A DNA stretch of 64,000 nt from Candidatus Planktophila versatilis (GTDB lineage: Bacteria; Actinomycetota; Actinomycetes; Nanopelagicales; Nanopelagicaceae), in the NCBI RefSeq assembly GCF_002288265.1, contig NZ_CP016778.1, positions 744,001 to 808,000 of the forward strand. Reading direction: 5' to 3'. The notes under the pieces were generated by a model that saw only the letters and a program-made list of their open reading frames with translations, was not told the origin of the DNA and made no database searches. Both the position numbers and the translations under genes were made by a program. Shown piece by piece: positions 53,797 to 64,000 of this stretch. The first letter of the stretch is position 1. Each line of letters opens with the position of its first letter.

Positions 53797-53826
53797 GGTG
53801 GCTAATCTTGCCAGGTACGCTCAAAA

Positions 53827-55269
53827 TTAAGAAATCGTCCCATTTTCCAGCGCACGCTTAGCGGGATTTCCGGATTTCGACTTCTTCTTAGCCGGTGGCA
53901 CAGTCTTAGACGGCGCTGGAGGAAGACCTGGCATTCCAGCAGGCATCCCAGGCATTGATCCACCGTTTCTCATCTGCTTCATCATCTTCTGCGCAGCCGT
54001 GAACTTATCTACCAATGCATTGACATCAGAGACTTTTCGTCCAGCACCTAACGCAATTCGCGCGCGACGAGAACCATTAAGAACTTTCAAATCTCGACGT
54101 TCCTTGGGAGTCATCGATTGCACTATTGATTTTGTGCGCGTGATCTCAGATTCATCGAAATTCTCAATCTGTTTCTTCATAGCTCCTGAACCTGGGAGCA
54201 TTCCAAGTAGCTTGCCCATCGAGCCCATCTTCGACATTGCCTCTAGTTGTTCTAGGAAATCATCGAGGGTGAAATCTTCTCCCGATAAGAATTTATCCTC
54301 CAACTTCTTGGCAGAGTCACCATCGAAAGCTTTCTTCGCTTGTTCTGCCAGCGTGGCAACATCTCCCATACCCAGGATGCGAGAAGCCATACGTTCTGGA
54401 TAGAAGATATCGAAATCACTGATCTTTTCACCGGTGGATGCAAACATAATCGGACGACCAGTAAGTGCGGCGATGGACAGTGCTGCTCCACCACGTGCAT
54501 CACCATCGAGCTTGGTGAGCACAACTCCATCAAAGCCAACGCCATCTTGAAAAGCTTGTGCTGTGCGCACGGCATCTTGGCCAATCATGGCATCGACAAC
54601 AAAGAGAATTTCATCCGGTGTGACCGCATCACGAATCGCGATTGCTTCATTCATTAGCTCTTGATCCACACCTAGACGTCCAGCGGTATCAACAATGACC
54701 ATGCTGTGAAGTTTTGATGTGGCAAATGCAATGGCATCTCGTGCAACGATTACCGGATTGCCCACACCATTTCCAGGTTCAGGTGCAAATACTGGAACTC
54801 CAACAGATTGACCAACTACCTGCAATTGATTTACCGCATTCGGGCGTTGTAAATCTGATGCCACTAGAATTGGGGTCTCACCTTGATCCTTATAAAACTT
54901 TGCTAGCTTTGCAGCCAGAGTCGTTTTACCGGCACCTTGTAAACCAGCCAACATGATGACTGTCGGAGGTTTCTTGGCAAAGCGGATCCGACGTGCTCCC
55001 CCACCAAGAATTTGCGTGAGTTCTTGGTTTACGACATCAAAGATTGCCTGTGCTTGATTTGTTCCCGCCTGCAGAGTCGATAGTAACTCCAGTGATTTGC
55101 TCTGTACCTGTGCTGTGAAACTCTCCACAACTTCTAGTGCCACATCAGCTTCAAGAAGAGCCTGGCGAATCTCTAGGGTGGTGAGTTCGATATCTTTTTC
55201 AGATATTTTGCCTCTTGCACGAAGTGCACCAAATGCACCGGCAAATTTCGATGAGAGCGAATCAAACAT
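53827..55269 (-). CDS. ffh: Signal recognition particle protein Ffh
   Basis: GTPase of the signal recognition particle, 480 residues. N domain 1-95, G domain with GLQGAGKTTLAAKLA (about 108-122), DTAGRLGVDQELM near 190, and TKLDGDARGG near 250, then the Met-rich M domain (about 300-450) that binds 4.5S RNA and signal peptides, with GSMPGMPAGMPGLPP at its end. A basic tail follows. It works with FtsY, encoded 4 kb away. The 4.5S RNA gene is not evident in the window. Confidence 0.97.
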   Translation of the reverse strand: MFDSLSSKFAGAFGALRARGKISEKDIELTTLEIRQALLEADVALEVVESFTAQVQSKSLELLSTLQAGTNQAQAIFDVVNQELTQILGGGARRIRFAKKPPTVIMLAGLQGAGKTTLAAKLAKFYKDQGETPILVASDLQRPNAVNQLQVVGQSVGVPVFAPEPGNGVGNPVIVARDAIAFATSKLHSMVIVDTAGRLGVDQELMNEAIAIRDAVTPDEILFVVDAMIGQDAVRTAQAFQDGVGFDGVVLTKLDGDARGGAALSIAALTGRPIMFASTGEKISDFDIFYPERMASRILGMGDVATLAEQAKKAFDGDSAKKLEDKFLSGEDFTLDDFLEQLEAMSKMGSMGKLLGMLPGSGAMKKQIENFDESEITRTKSIVQSMTPKERRDLKVLNGSRRARIALGAGRKVSDVNALVDKFTAAQKMMKQMRNGGSMPGMPAGMPGLPPAPSKTVPPAKKKSKSGNPAKRALENGTIS

Positions 55270-55282
55270 AGTGGGGGGAACT

Positions 55283-57544
55283 CTACTTCAGGGCTGCTCG
55301 AATTCGAATCGCCACATCGTTGGCACGTTCGGCGCTCAGTGGGCCTCCCCCAATTTCACTCACATAAAGGGTGTCAATGGCTTCGGCACCCAGTGTTGTG
55401 ACAATGGCAGAGCGAATATCAATATTGCTTCGGGTAATTGCATCACCGATACGAAATAGCAGCGCTGGTTGGTCGTGGCTTCTTACCTCAATAATGGTTG
55501 CATCAGTTGCCGCATCCATAAAGGTCTCAACAACAGGTGCGGGAACGGGAATAGTAGGCAGCTGGGCATATGTGTCGATACGTTCTTGGATTCGTGATGC
55601 AAGCGAACTCTTATTCTCCAGAGCCCTGGCTAGCTCTTGATGCAACTTCTCTTGCGTTAATGCAGGCGCATGAGGGTCCGGGATAACAATCCATTCCATA
55701 ACGGCTGCTTGTGCAACAGATTTAGTTCGAGCGGATCTGACATCAAGGCGCATGACGTTGAGAACGCCGGCAACAACGGAGAGCAGCCCTGTGCTATCTG
55801 GCACAACTATCTCGATGGCATAGACATCACCGCGATCTTCGATGCTGACAGAGAGGACACCCGATTCGGCGCGCTCTCGCTGAGCAACTGTGAGTTCGGG
55901 CTGTTGAGCCACTGTGTTATCCGTAATTGCTTTCTCAACCCGATTTACGAGCTCTGCGACAAGAGATGCTTTCCAATCACTCCACGCAGCCCGCCCGGTT
56001 GCCTCACCATCGGCAATGCTGAGAGCATGTAAGAGTTCTAGGGATTGTAAATCTGGAATTACTTCTGCAACTGAGGTGATAGTTGCAGGGTCATCTAAAT
56101 CTCGACGCGTAGCTGTTGCTGAAAGCAGTAGGTGATGCTTGACCAATAGCTTTATCGTTGCAATGTCATCGATGGAAAAACCAATGCGCAGGGCAAGTGG
56201 CTCAATGAGTCTTTCCCCTCTTTCGGAATGGTCTTCTTCCGTTCCCTTTCCAATGTCGTGAAAGAGCGCGCTAAAGAGAAGCAGGTCTGGTCTGTGAACT
56301 TTTCGAGTCAGAGTTGCCGCATGAACAGCTGTCTCAACCATATGTCTATCAACGGTATGGCGGTGCAATACATTTCGCTGCGGTAGTGAACGAACAGCTT
56401 TCCACTCTGGAATCCAAGCAAAGAGAACTTCTTCCTGATCAAGGGCTTCAAAGACTTGCACCATGGCAGCACCTGCACCGATAAGTGAAATCAGGTTCTC
56501 ACGAGCATCGCGTGGCCAAGGGTTGGGAAGGTGACCCAGACCATTTCCAAGTGATTCTGATAAACGCTCAAGTGAATCCATTGACAATGGAAGTCCTAAT
56601 TGAGCAGCCGATGCTGCAGCACGTAATCCAATCACTGGATCACCTGCAAAATCTGCGCTGGGATCAATAACTACTTCTTTATTTGAAACGCTGATATCAC
56701 GGGAAATGGTTGTGGTGCGAACGCGACGTAGGAATCGTCCAGCACCATCTTTGCCTTTATGTGCATATCGATACCAGGTTGAATCTAGAAGGTAGTCAAC
56801 GGAACGAGCAGCCTGGGCAACTTCACTCATGAGAGCATCAGCATCTGCATATCCCAATAGCGCTGCCACTTTATCTTGCTCTTGAAAAAACAACTTGTCC
56901 TTATCGCGCCCACTGACGGTATGAAGGGCCTCTCTCACGTTTGCGAGAATTGATTCAGCAACACTTATCTTCTCTATCGGAATTAAAATCGTTCCACTTT
57001 TATGGATTGCGCGCAGCGCAGTGATATCACGTAATCCACCGCGAGCCTCTTTAAGGTCAGGCTCTAGTAGATATGCCAATTCACCAAAACGTTGATGACG
57101 TTCGGTCAGAGAACGCTCTAGTTCAACGAGTCTGCCCTTTGAATTCTTACGCCATTCATCTAACGCATCAATTTGTACGCTGGCAACTAGATCAGCACTT
57201 CCACAGACAAGCCTGATATCTAATAGACCAAGAATTACCTTGAGATCATCACTGGCCGCAGCTCGAACCTCCGCGCGGGTGCGGACGGAGTAGTCAACCT
57301 TTATCTTTTTATCCCAAATTGGATACAGAATCTTATTTACTAACTCTCCCAACTGAACTTCAGGTAGGGATCCGTTATGAAGAATGACAATATCTAAATC
57401 CGAACCTGGAGATAGTTCGCCGCGGCCGAAACCTCCGACCGCGGCGATAGCTACCTCTTCAACATTGGCGCCACTTTCTTGGAACAGCGATGAGAGAAGA
57501 AGATCTCCCTCGTTAGATCTATTTCTTCGTTCTCGTGTTCCCAT
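55283..57544 (-). CDS. glnD: [Protein-PII] uridylyltransferase/adenylyltransferase GlnD
   Basis: Bifunctional sensor of glutamine that modifies and de-modifies PII. 753 residues. The N-terminal nucleotidyltransferase motif is GGFGRGELSPGSDLD (about 37-51); the HD domain has HRHTVDRHMVE and LFHDIGKG (about 400-440); two ACT domains occupy the C-terminus (about 575-660 and 680-753). In actinobacteria GlnD adenylylates the PII protein, so AMP rather than UMP transfer is likely. TAAGAT lies 6 bases before the ATG, so it also has its own promoter apart from amtB-glnK. Confidence 0.95.
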   Translation of the reverse strand: MGTRERRNRSNEGDLLLSSLFQESGANVEEVAIAAVGGFGRGELSPGSDLDIVILHNGSLPEVQLGELVNKILYPIWDKKIKVDYSVRTRAEVRAAASDDLKVILGLLDIRLVCGSADLVASVQIDALDEWRKNSKGRLVELERSLTERHQRFGELAYLLEPDLKEARGGLRDITALRAIHKSGTILIPIEKISVAESILANVREALHTVSGRDKDKLFFQEQDKVAALLGYADADALMSEVAQAARSVDYLLDSTWYRYAHKGKDGAGRFLRRVRTTTISRDISVSNKEVVIDPSADFAGDPVIGLRAAASAAQLGLPLSMDSLERLSESLGNGLGHLPNPWPRDARENLISLIGAGAAMVQVFEALDQEEVLFAWIPEWKAVRSLPQRNVLHRHTVDRHMVETAVHAATLTRKVHRPDLLLFSALFHDIGKGTEEDHSERGERLIEPLALRIGFSIDDIATIKLLVKHHLLLSATATRRDLDDPATITSVAEVIPDLQSLELLHALSIADGEATGRAAWSDWKASLVAELVNRVEKAITDNTVAQQPELTVAQRERAESGVLSVSIEDRGDVYAIEIVVPDSTGLLSVVAGVLNVMRLDVRSARTKSVAQAAVMEWIVIPDPHAPALTQEKLHQELARALENKSSLASRIQERIDTYAQLPTIPVPAPVVETFMDAATDATIIEVRSHDQPALLFRIGDAITRSNIDIRSAIVTTLGAEAIDTLYVSEIGGGPLSAERANDVAIRIRAALK

Positions 57545-57550
57545 GGTCCA

Positions 57551-57556
57551 ATCTTA
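57551..57556 (-). promoter_or_regulatory. -10 element, glnD
   Basis: TAAGAT on the minus strand, 6 bases before ATG 57544. Confidence 0.5.
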
Positions 57557-57583
57557 GTTTCCAGTTACTTGGTTTGGACCTCC

Positions 57584-59223
<1,640 letters not shown>

Positions 59224-59336
59224 ATCGAGTCCATTTCCGAATTCCTTCTATCAGAATCCATTGCATACGATTGAGATACTCGTCGTTGAGATGGCGCAAA
59301 GATGCCTACGGCGCATTACAGGAGATGGATTTGCAG

Positions 59337-59383
59337 GTTAAGGGTGTGTCACAAATGCACCCCAATTGTTACAAGTGGGTTAC
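59337..59383 (-). promoter_or_regulatory. Tandem GlnR-type boxes upstream of amtB
   Basis: Reading the minus strand: GTAAC-CCACTT-GTAAC (59383-59368), then 15 bases, then GTGAC-ACACCC-TTAAC (59352-59337). The first matches the glnA box in both GTAAC halves and the 6-base gap. The two boxes start 31 bases apart, about three helical turns, so they face the same side. The first box overlaps the ftsY stop by 4 bases. Confidence 0.75.
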
Positions 59384-60216
59384 GCGAGCAAGCCCTCTAG
59401 GTACTTCTCGGCATCAAAGGGGGTGAAATCCGTGGCGGCTTCCCCAGTTCCGATGAACTTAATGGGTATATCCAGAGCGCTCTCAATGGCCAGGGCTACC
59501 CCACCGCGCGCACTTCCATCGAGCTTGGTCAGAATCAGTCCGGTGACATCAACAGCTTCGCTAAATACTTTTGCCTGCGTAAGACCGTTCTGCCCGGTGG
59601 TCGCATCAATGACCAGGAGAACTTCAGAGATCGGTGTGACCTTTTCTACAACTCGCTTTACCTTGCCAAGTTCATCCATGAGCGCACTCTTATTATGAAG
59701 TCGACCTGCGGTATCTATTAAGAGAAAATCGGCACCTACTTCTAGAGCGCGTTTAGCGCTATCAAATGCGACCGATGCCGGCTCGGCTCCTTCTTTTCCT
59801 GAAATAGTTTCAATACCGATGCGTTCACCCCATGTTGTTAGTTGCTCAACAGCTGCGGCGCGAAAAGTATCGGCTGCCCCAAGGAGTACGGACTTTCCTT
59901 GCGAATGTAGATGTGTTGCTAGCTTTGCAACCGAGGTGGTTTTGCCCGTGCCATTAACGCCGACAATAACAACTATCTGAAGGCCATCTCCAGTGGCTAG
60001 CGCGCGAGACTTGCCAGAAAATTTACTTCGCAGAATCTCTTTAATCGCACCTTCTGCATCATCTCCGCGCATCTTCTTCGCGGCCACCAACAACTCTGTG
60101 ACAAGTGATGGGCCTAAATCTGATGAGAGTAGCTCGGTCTCAATCTCCGACCAATCGAGTGCTGATGCTGTGGAAATTCCACGAACTTTGGCTACTAAAC
60201 GATTAAAAAGACCCAT
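59380..60216 (-). CDS. ftsY: Signal recognition particle receptor FtsY, minimal form
   Basis: SRP receptor GTPase of 278 residues, only the NG domain. It begins GLFNRLVAKVRGI, a basic amphipathic start, with no acidic A domain and no N-terminal membrane anchor. G-domain motifs: GVNGTGKTTSVAKLA (about 78-92), DTAGRLHNKSALM near 170, TKLDGSARGG near 228. Streptomyces and mycobacterial FtsY are longer, with an N-terminal extension. Membrane binding here must rely on the short basic helix. It lies 18 bp after the smc stop. Confidence 0.95.
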   Translation of the reverse strand: MGLFNRLVAKVRGISTASALDWSEIETELLSSDLGPSLVTELLVAAKKMRGDDAEGAIKEILRSKFSGKSRALATGDGLQIVVIVGVNGTGKTTSVAKLATHLHSQGKSVLLGAADTFRAAAVEQLTTWGERIGIETISGKEGAEPASVAFDSAKRALEVGADFLLIDTAGRLHNKSALMDELGKVKRVVEKVTPISEVLLVIDATTGQNGLTQAKVFSEAVDVTGLILTKLDGSARGGVALAIESALDIPIKFIGTGEAATDFTPFDAEKYLEGLLA

Positions 60217-60234
60217 CGTTAACCGACTAACAGA

Positions 60235-63200
60235 TTACGCGGTTTCAGATTCACGTAAACGCTGTGAGATCACTTCAGTCACACCATCTCCGCGCATTGT
60301 CACGCCATAGAGGGCATCAGCTATCTCCATAGTGCGCTTCTGGTGGGTGATGATGATCAACTGTGAACTTTGGCGTAGCTCTTCCAGGATTGTGAGCAGG
60401 CGACCTAAGTTCACATCATCGAGTGCGGCCTCTACTTCATCGAGCACATAGAACGGACTTGGTCGAGATTTAAAGATAGCAATCAACATGGCGATTGCAG
60501 TAAGTGACTTCTCGCCTCCCGATAAAAGTGAGAGACGCTTGACTCGCTTACCTGGCGGACGCGCTTCCACATCGACTCCAGTATTGAGTAAATCATCCGG
60601 GTTAGTCAGGAAGAGTCGACCATCGCCACCTGGAAATAGTCGGGCAAAAATATCTTTAAAGTGTTCAGCCACTTCTTCATAAGCCTGCATAAATATGTCT
60701 TGCACGCGATCATCAACTTCCTTGATGATATCCAGCAGATCTTTCTTAGTGTTCTTTAGATCTTCTAGCTGCTCAGCAAGAAACTTAAGACGTTCTTCCA
60801 GGGCGTTATATTCTTCAAGAGCTAGCGGATTAATCTTGCCTAGTAGTGTGAGCGAACGTTCAGTTGCAGCGAGTCGCTTCTCCTGCTGATCACGGCGGTA
60901 TGGAATCAGTTCGGTTGCAACAATTTCACCTGACTCAGTTTCGATAAATGTAGGTACATCCTTATCGGGACCATATTCATTTATCAGAGTTGGGATATCG
61001 ATTCCAAGTTCCTCAACTGCCTTGATCTCAAGTGCTTCTACTCGCATGCGTTGTTCTGCGCGCGCTATCTCATCACGATGAACACTCGAAGTGAGTTGGT
61101 CGAGTTCAGATGTCAGTTCGCGATTTCGTGCGCGTACAGTCAGCGTTTCACCTTCTCGATCAGAACGGTTTGTCTCTAGCCGGGAACGTTCAGTCTGTGC
61201 TTTTGCAATAGAACGTTCAATTTTAATGAGAACTTCATAGGCCGCTTCAGCGATTGCTTGAGAAATAATGGCACCTCTAGCTCTGGCTCCACGTCGCGAT
61301 ACCGCGCGTTCAGAGGCATCGCGTTCTGCTTGCGCTGATTCTTCTAGTGCTAACGCACGCGCTGAGATTGATGTAACTCGCTCTTCGGCTGTGCGCACTG
61401 CAAGACGTGCTTCAACTTCAGTTGTTCGAGCCTGTGAGACAGAGTTGCGAATCTCCTCCACACTTGAGTGATCCGGCTCGGTTATCTCACCATGTTGCTG
61501 CATTTGCGTGCGAGCAATAACTAGTTCATTCTCATCACGAGACTTAGCAGAAGTCGCTTCATTGATTGCAACTGTGAGGCGATCTACTTCAGCCCCGGCC
61601 GATTTAATGTTCTGGCCTGAAACCGCTAATTGCTCGGTAAGCGCTGCAATACGAGCATCTGATTCGTTGAGTTTAGCTAGTGCTGAGTCAAAACTAGATT
61701 GCTTATTTTCTACCTCAGTTACTGCAGTTGAAATTTCAAATTTCAAACGGTCACTCTTATGGTTGATATCTTCTAACTTTGCACCCAGGTCGGCAACAAG
61801 TGCGGAGATTTCAATGAGTGAACGAGAAGAGGCGGAGCCTCCTCGTGCGCGGTGTGATGAAAATACATCACCATCACGAGTAACCACAGTGACTGACTTG
61901 TGTTGACGCAAAATGCCTTCGGCTTCAGATGGGTTATCGGCCACAACTGTTGTTGATAGAAGTGATGTTAAGAGTTCAGAAATTTGGTTTGAGCGAACGT
62001 GGCCAAGAAGAGAGGTGAGGCCACTAGGGGTAGAAGTCGCAGATTGTTGGCCAGATTCATAGACCAGCACATCTGCTTGCCCGAGATTTTCACGGCGAAG
62101 TGTTGTCAGAGCGCTCACTGCAGAAGAAAGATCTTTTACAACTACTGCATCTGCCAGTCCCCCGAGTGCGGCAGCCGTTGCAGCTTCCCATCCTTTATCA
62201 ATTTCAATGAGAGAAGCGATACTTCCCAGAATCTGCACGCCACGTGAATCGCGTACCAATTCTGCAGCCCCATCGCGTGATTGCGAAGTAATACGAATCG
62301 CTTCCAGCTTTGATTCGAGGGCATTTCGCTCACGATCAGCTGCTCGCTCGGCATCAATGAGTTCTTCGTGAGATTTCTTCGCGGCATCAAGTGCGCTCTT
62401 TGCGACTTCAAATTCAGAATCGAGGCCTTGTTCTCCGGCATCGGCGTTACCGATTTCCATTTCAAATCTAGCGTAATCAACCTTTGCAATATCTAACCGA
62501 GATTGTGCTTCTGTGCGTGCAGCCTGGACACGTGAAATTTCTTCTGTGATTGCATCTAGTCGTGCCGCCAGAGATTTGATATGTCCTTCTTGACGCGCCG
62601 TACCTTCGCGTTGATCAGCAATTGCGCGCATCGCCGCAGCAATGGTGTCTTCCTCGGACTTGAGCGCTGCCTCGGCAGTGCCCAAGAGAGTTGTTGCTTG
62701 TGTGAGTGCGCTCTGCGCCTGAACAACTTCTGCACGCAGTCGAGACTCTTCAATGCGCAGCGCTGCAGCTTCTTGGTCTAGAGCTTGCGGATCGCGCCCA
62801 GCATTACGAGCTTCCTCTGCTTCTTCGGCTAAGAATCGTGAACGTTCTTGCGCAAGTGATTGCGTGCCTCTAAATTTTTCACGCAGCGCACTTAATGAAT
62901 AGAAATTCTCTTGTGCACTAATTAATAGCGGGCTCTCAATAGCTGAGGTGGCATCAAGTTCTTCTTCTCGGCGACGAACTCTGTCGAGTTCTGTCTCAAC
63001 TAGAGCACGGCGTTCGCGTAGGGCATTCTCATCTGCAACTTCTGCATCGAGGGTCTTTGACATTGCAATGTAATCATCTGCCAGCAATCGCAGCTTTGCA
63101 TCACGGAGGTCTGCCTGGATGGTGGCTGCCTTCTTGGCGACCTCTGCCTGTTTGCCAAGCGGACGAAGTTGACGCCTGAGTTCAACGGTGAGGTCATTAA

Positions 63201-63771
63201 CGCGCGCAAGATTTGCTTGCATGGAGTCAAGCTTGCGAATCGCTTTCTCTTTACGTTTACGATGTTTAAGAACACCGGCAGCTTCTTCAATAAATCCTCG
63301 TCGCTCTTCCGGTGTTGCCAACAAAATTGCATCCAGTTGGCCTTGCCCAACGATGACGTGCATTTCACGGCCAATACCGGAATCACTTAATAGCTCTTGA
63401 ATATCGAGAAGTCGTGATGCTTCACCGTTGATCTGGTATTCACTCTGTCCATTGCGAAAGAGGATGCGAGAAATAGTTACTTCGGTGTATTCAATCGGTA
63501 GCGCGCCATCGGTGTTATCGATAGTGACTGCAACTTCAGCGCGACCAAGCGGCGCTCGGCCAGATGTTCCGGCGAAGATAACGTCTTCCATCTTTCCACC
63601 ACGCAGAGATTTTGCGCCCTGCTCGCCCATCACCCATGTGAGTGCATCAACGACGTTAGATTTTCCAGAGCCGTTAGGTCCGACCACGCAGGTGATCCCG
63701 GGTTCGAGTCGAAGAGTGGTGGCAGAGGCAAAGGATTTAAACCCTTTAAGTGTCAGACTCTTCAAATACAC
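60235..63771 (-). CDS. smc: Chromosome segregation protein SMC
   Basis: Condensin ATPase of 1178 residues. Walker A GPNGSGKSNVVDALTW (about 33-48), first coiled coil (about 165-490), hinge (about 510-640, with ASLIEIDKGWEAATAAALGG), second coiled coil (about 650-1000), and the C-terminal head with the LSGGEKSLTAIAML signature and Walker B YVLDEVEAALDD near 1130. The start is GTG at 63771, with TAGGTT 6 bases upstream. ScpA and ScpB are not in the window. It precedes ftsY, as is common in actinobacteria. Confidence 0.97.
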   Translation of the reverse strand: MYLKSLTLKGFKSFASATTLRLEPGITCVVGPNGSGKSNVVDALTWVMGEQGAKSLRGGKMEDVIFAGTSGRAPLGRAEVAVTIDNTDGALPIEYTEVTISRILFRNGQSEYQINGEASRLLDIQELLSDSGIGREMHVIVGQGQLDAILLATPEERRGFIEEAAGVLKHRKRKEKAIRKLDSMQANLARVNDLTVELRRQLRPLGKQAEVAKKAATIQADLRDAKLRLLADDYIAMSKTLDAEVADENALRERRALVETELDRVRRREEELDATSAIESPLLISAQENFYSLSALREKFRGTQSLAQERSRFLAEEAEEARNAGRDPQALDQEAAALRIEESRLRAEVVQAQSALTQATTLLGTAEAALKSEEDTIAAAMRAIADQREGTARQEGHIKSLAARLDAITEEISRVQAARTEAQSRLDIAKVDYARFEMEIGNADAGEQGLDSEFEVAKSALDAAKKSHEELIDAERAADRERNALESKLEAIRITSQSRDGAAELVRDSRGVQILGSIASLIEIDKGWEAATAAALGGLADAVVVKDLSSAVSALTTLRRENLGQADVLVYESGQQSATSTPSGLTSLLGHVRSNQISELLTSLLSTTVVADNPSEAEGILRQHKSVTVVTRDGDVFSSHRARGGSASSRSLIEISALVADLGAKLEDINHKSDRLKFEISTAVTEVENKQSSFDSALAKLNESDARIAALTEQLAVSGQNIKSAGAEVDRLTVAINEATSAKSRDENELVIARTQMQQHGEITEPDHSSVEEIRNSVSQARTTEVEARLAVRTAEERVTSISARALALEESAQAERDASERAVSRRGARARGAIISQAIAEAAYEVLIKIERSIAKAQTERSRLETNRSDREGETLTVRARNRELTSELDQLTSSVHRDEIARAEQRMRVEALEIKAVEELGIDIPTLINEYGPDKDVPTFIETESGEIVATELIPYRRDQQEKRLAATERSLTLLGKINPLALEEYNALEERLKFLAEQLEDLKNTKKDLLDIIKEVDDRVQDIFMQAYEEVAEHFKDIFARLFPGGDGRLFLTNPDDLLNTGVDVEARPPGKRVKRLSLLSGGEKSLTAIAMLIAIFKSRPSPFYVLDEVEAALDDVNLGRLLTILEELRQSSQLIIITHQKRTMEIADALYGVTMRGDGVTEVISQRLRESETA

Positions 63772-63777
63772 GCGGTA

Positions 63778-63783
63778 AACCTA
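63778..63783 (-). promoter_or_regulatory. -10 element, smc
   Basis: TAGGTT on the minus strand, 6 bases before GTG 63771. Confidence 0.5.
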
Positions 63784-63819
63784 CCGGTGTGTGCGCCTTT
63801 GGTATAAAAGCGACTCGGG

Positions 63820-63834
63820 TCAAGTTGAACTTGA
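63820..63834. repeat. Palindrome between rnc and smc
   Basis: TCAAGTT-G-AACTTGA, a perfect 15-base odd palindrome just after the rnc stop and 37 bases beyond the smc -10. Possible operator; no known consensus recognised. Confidence 0.35.
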
Positions 63835-63838
63835 GGGT

Positions 63839-64000
63839 TTAAGGCTCGAGTAGAGAAAGAATTTCCAAAGCGGTGCGGGCTGCTGATTGTTCTGCCTCGC
63901 GCTTACTTTTTCCACTTCCTTCTGCAATCGCAGCACCAGCAACTAGTGCAACTGCAGTAAAACTCTTATCGTGATCTGGACCTGTTTCACTGACTTGATA
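63839..64000 (-). CDS. rnc: Ribonuclease III, C-terminal fragment
   Basis: The last 53 residues of a minus-strand gene that runs off the right edge. The translated end shows the double-stranded RNA-binding domain: YQVSETGPDHDKSF, then a Val/Ala-rich strand, the GSGKSKREAEQSAA helix and a short LLEP terminus. This is the normal RNase III C-terminus. The order rnc-smc-ftsY is conserved in actinobacteria. The catalytic domain lies outside the window. Confidence 0.92.
   Translation of the reverse strand, partial: YQVSETGPDHDKSFTAVALVAGAAIAEGSGKSKREAEQSAARTALEILSLLEP

Overview
This 64 kb window reads as a stretch of core chromosome from a compact, low-GC actinobacterium (GC roughly 45-50% by eye). 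Gene content and order are typically actinobacterial: pepA-lpdA-sucB/dlaT-epimerase-lipB-lipA-DUF4191-RDD-glnA; a phosphatidylinositol-mannoside block (plsC, SRPBCC, fadD15-like, pimB', NlpC/P60); DUF3000-RNase D; the trkA pair, DUF3159, dut, DUF3093 and DUF4193; hflX-dapF-miaA-miaB; and trmD-rimM-KH-rpsP, ffh, glnD-glnK-amtB, ftsY, smc, rnc. The short intergenic gaps, ATGA overlaps and moderate GC suggest a streamlined planktonic lineage such as the freshwater acI group (Nanopelagicales/Planktophila). That placement is inference.

Layout. 1-4.8 kb: aminopeptidase and the shared E3 and E2 subunits of 2-oxoacid dehydrogenases. 4.7-8.0 kb: an inserted FAD oxidoreductase and MMPL transporter. 8.1-13.8 kb: lipoate synthesis (lipB, lipA), an acyltransferase, membrane proteins, UbiA, RDD and glnA with a GlnR-type box. 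13.8-18.3 kb: accessory genes (TetR, a reduced NhaA, an NCS1 permease, an SDR and an enoyl-CoA hydratase). 18.3-20 kb: ino1 with a PadR regulator. 20-30 kb: LysE exporter, a PD-(D/E)XK nuclease-like protein, and the lipid/PIM cluster with a soluble two-component pair joined to fadD. 30-43.5 kb: RNase D, FTR1 iron permease, fadAB, dxs, acnA, an RNA methyltransferase and a TrkA pair. 43.5-50.7 kb: dut and tRNA modification. 50.7-53.7 kb: acyl-ACP desaturase and the rpsP cluster. 53.8-64 kb: SRP pathway, nitrogen signalling, smc and the 3' end of rnc.

Themes. LpdA and SucB need the lipoyl groups made by LipB and LipA a few kb away. Ino1, two PlsC proteins, FadD and PimB' point to inositol phospholipids. 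glnA and amtB-glnK carry matching GTAAC-N6-GTAAC elements, so nitrogen assimilation looks like one GlnR regulon.

The clearest window-wide signal is translational. At 24 gene starts a TANNNT hexamer lies 6-8 bases before the start codon, the arrangement expected for leaderless mRNAs. Several palindromes sit on individual promoters (PadR-ino1, FTR1, fadAB, acnA).

I found no tRNA or rRNA gene, CRISPR array, insertion sequence, prophage or riboswitch, and no gene-free stretch above 300 bases. I see no clearly novel multi-gene system. The best leads are the reduced NhaA, the promoter palindromes, the fadD-kinase-regulator operon and the orphan nuclease-like protein.
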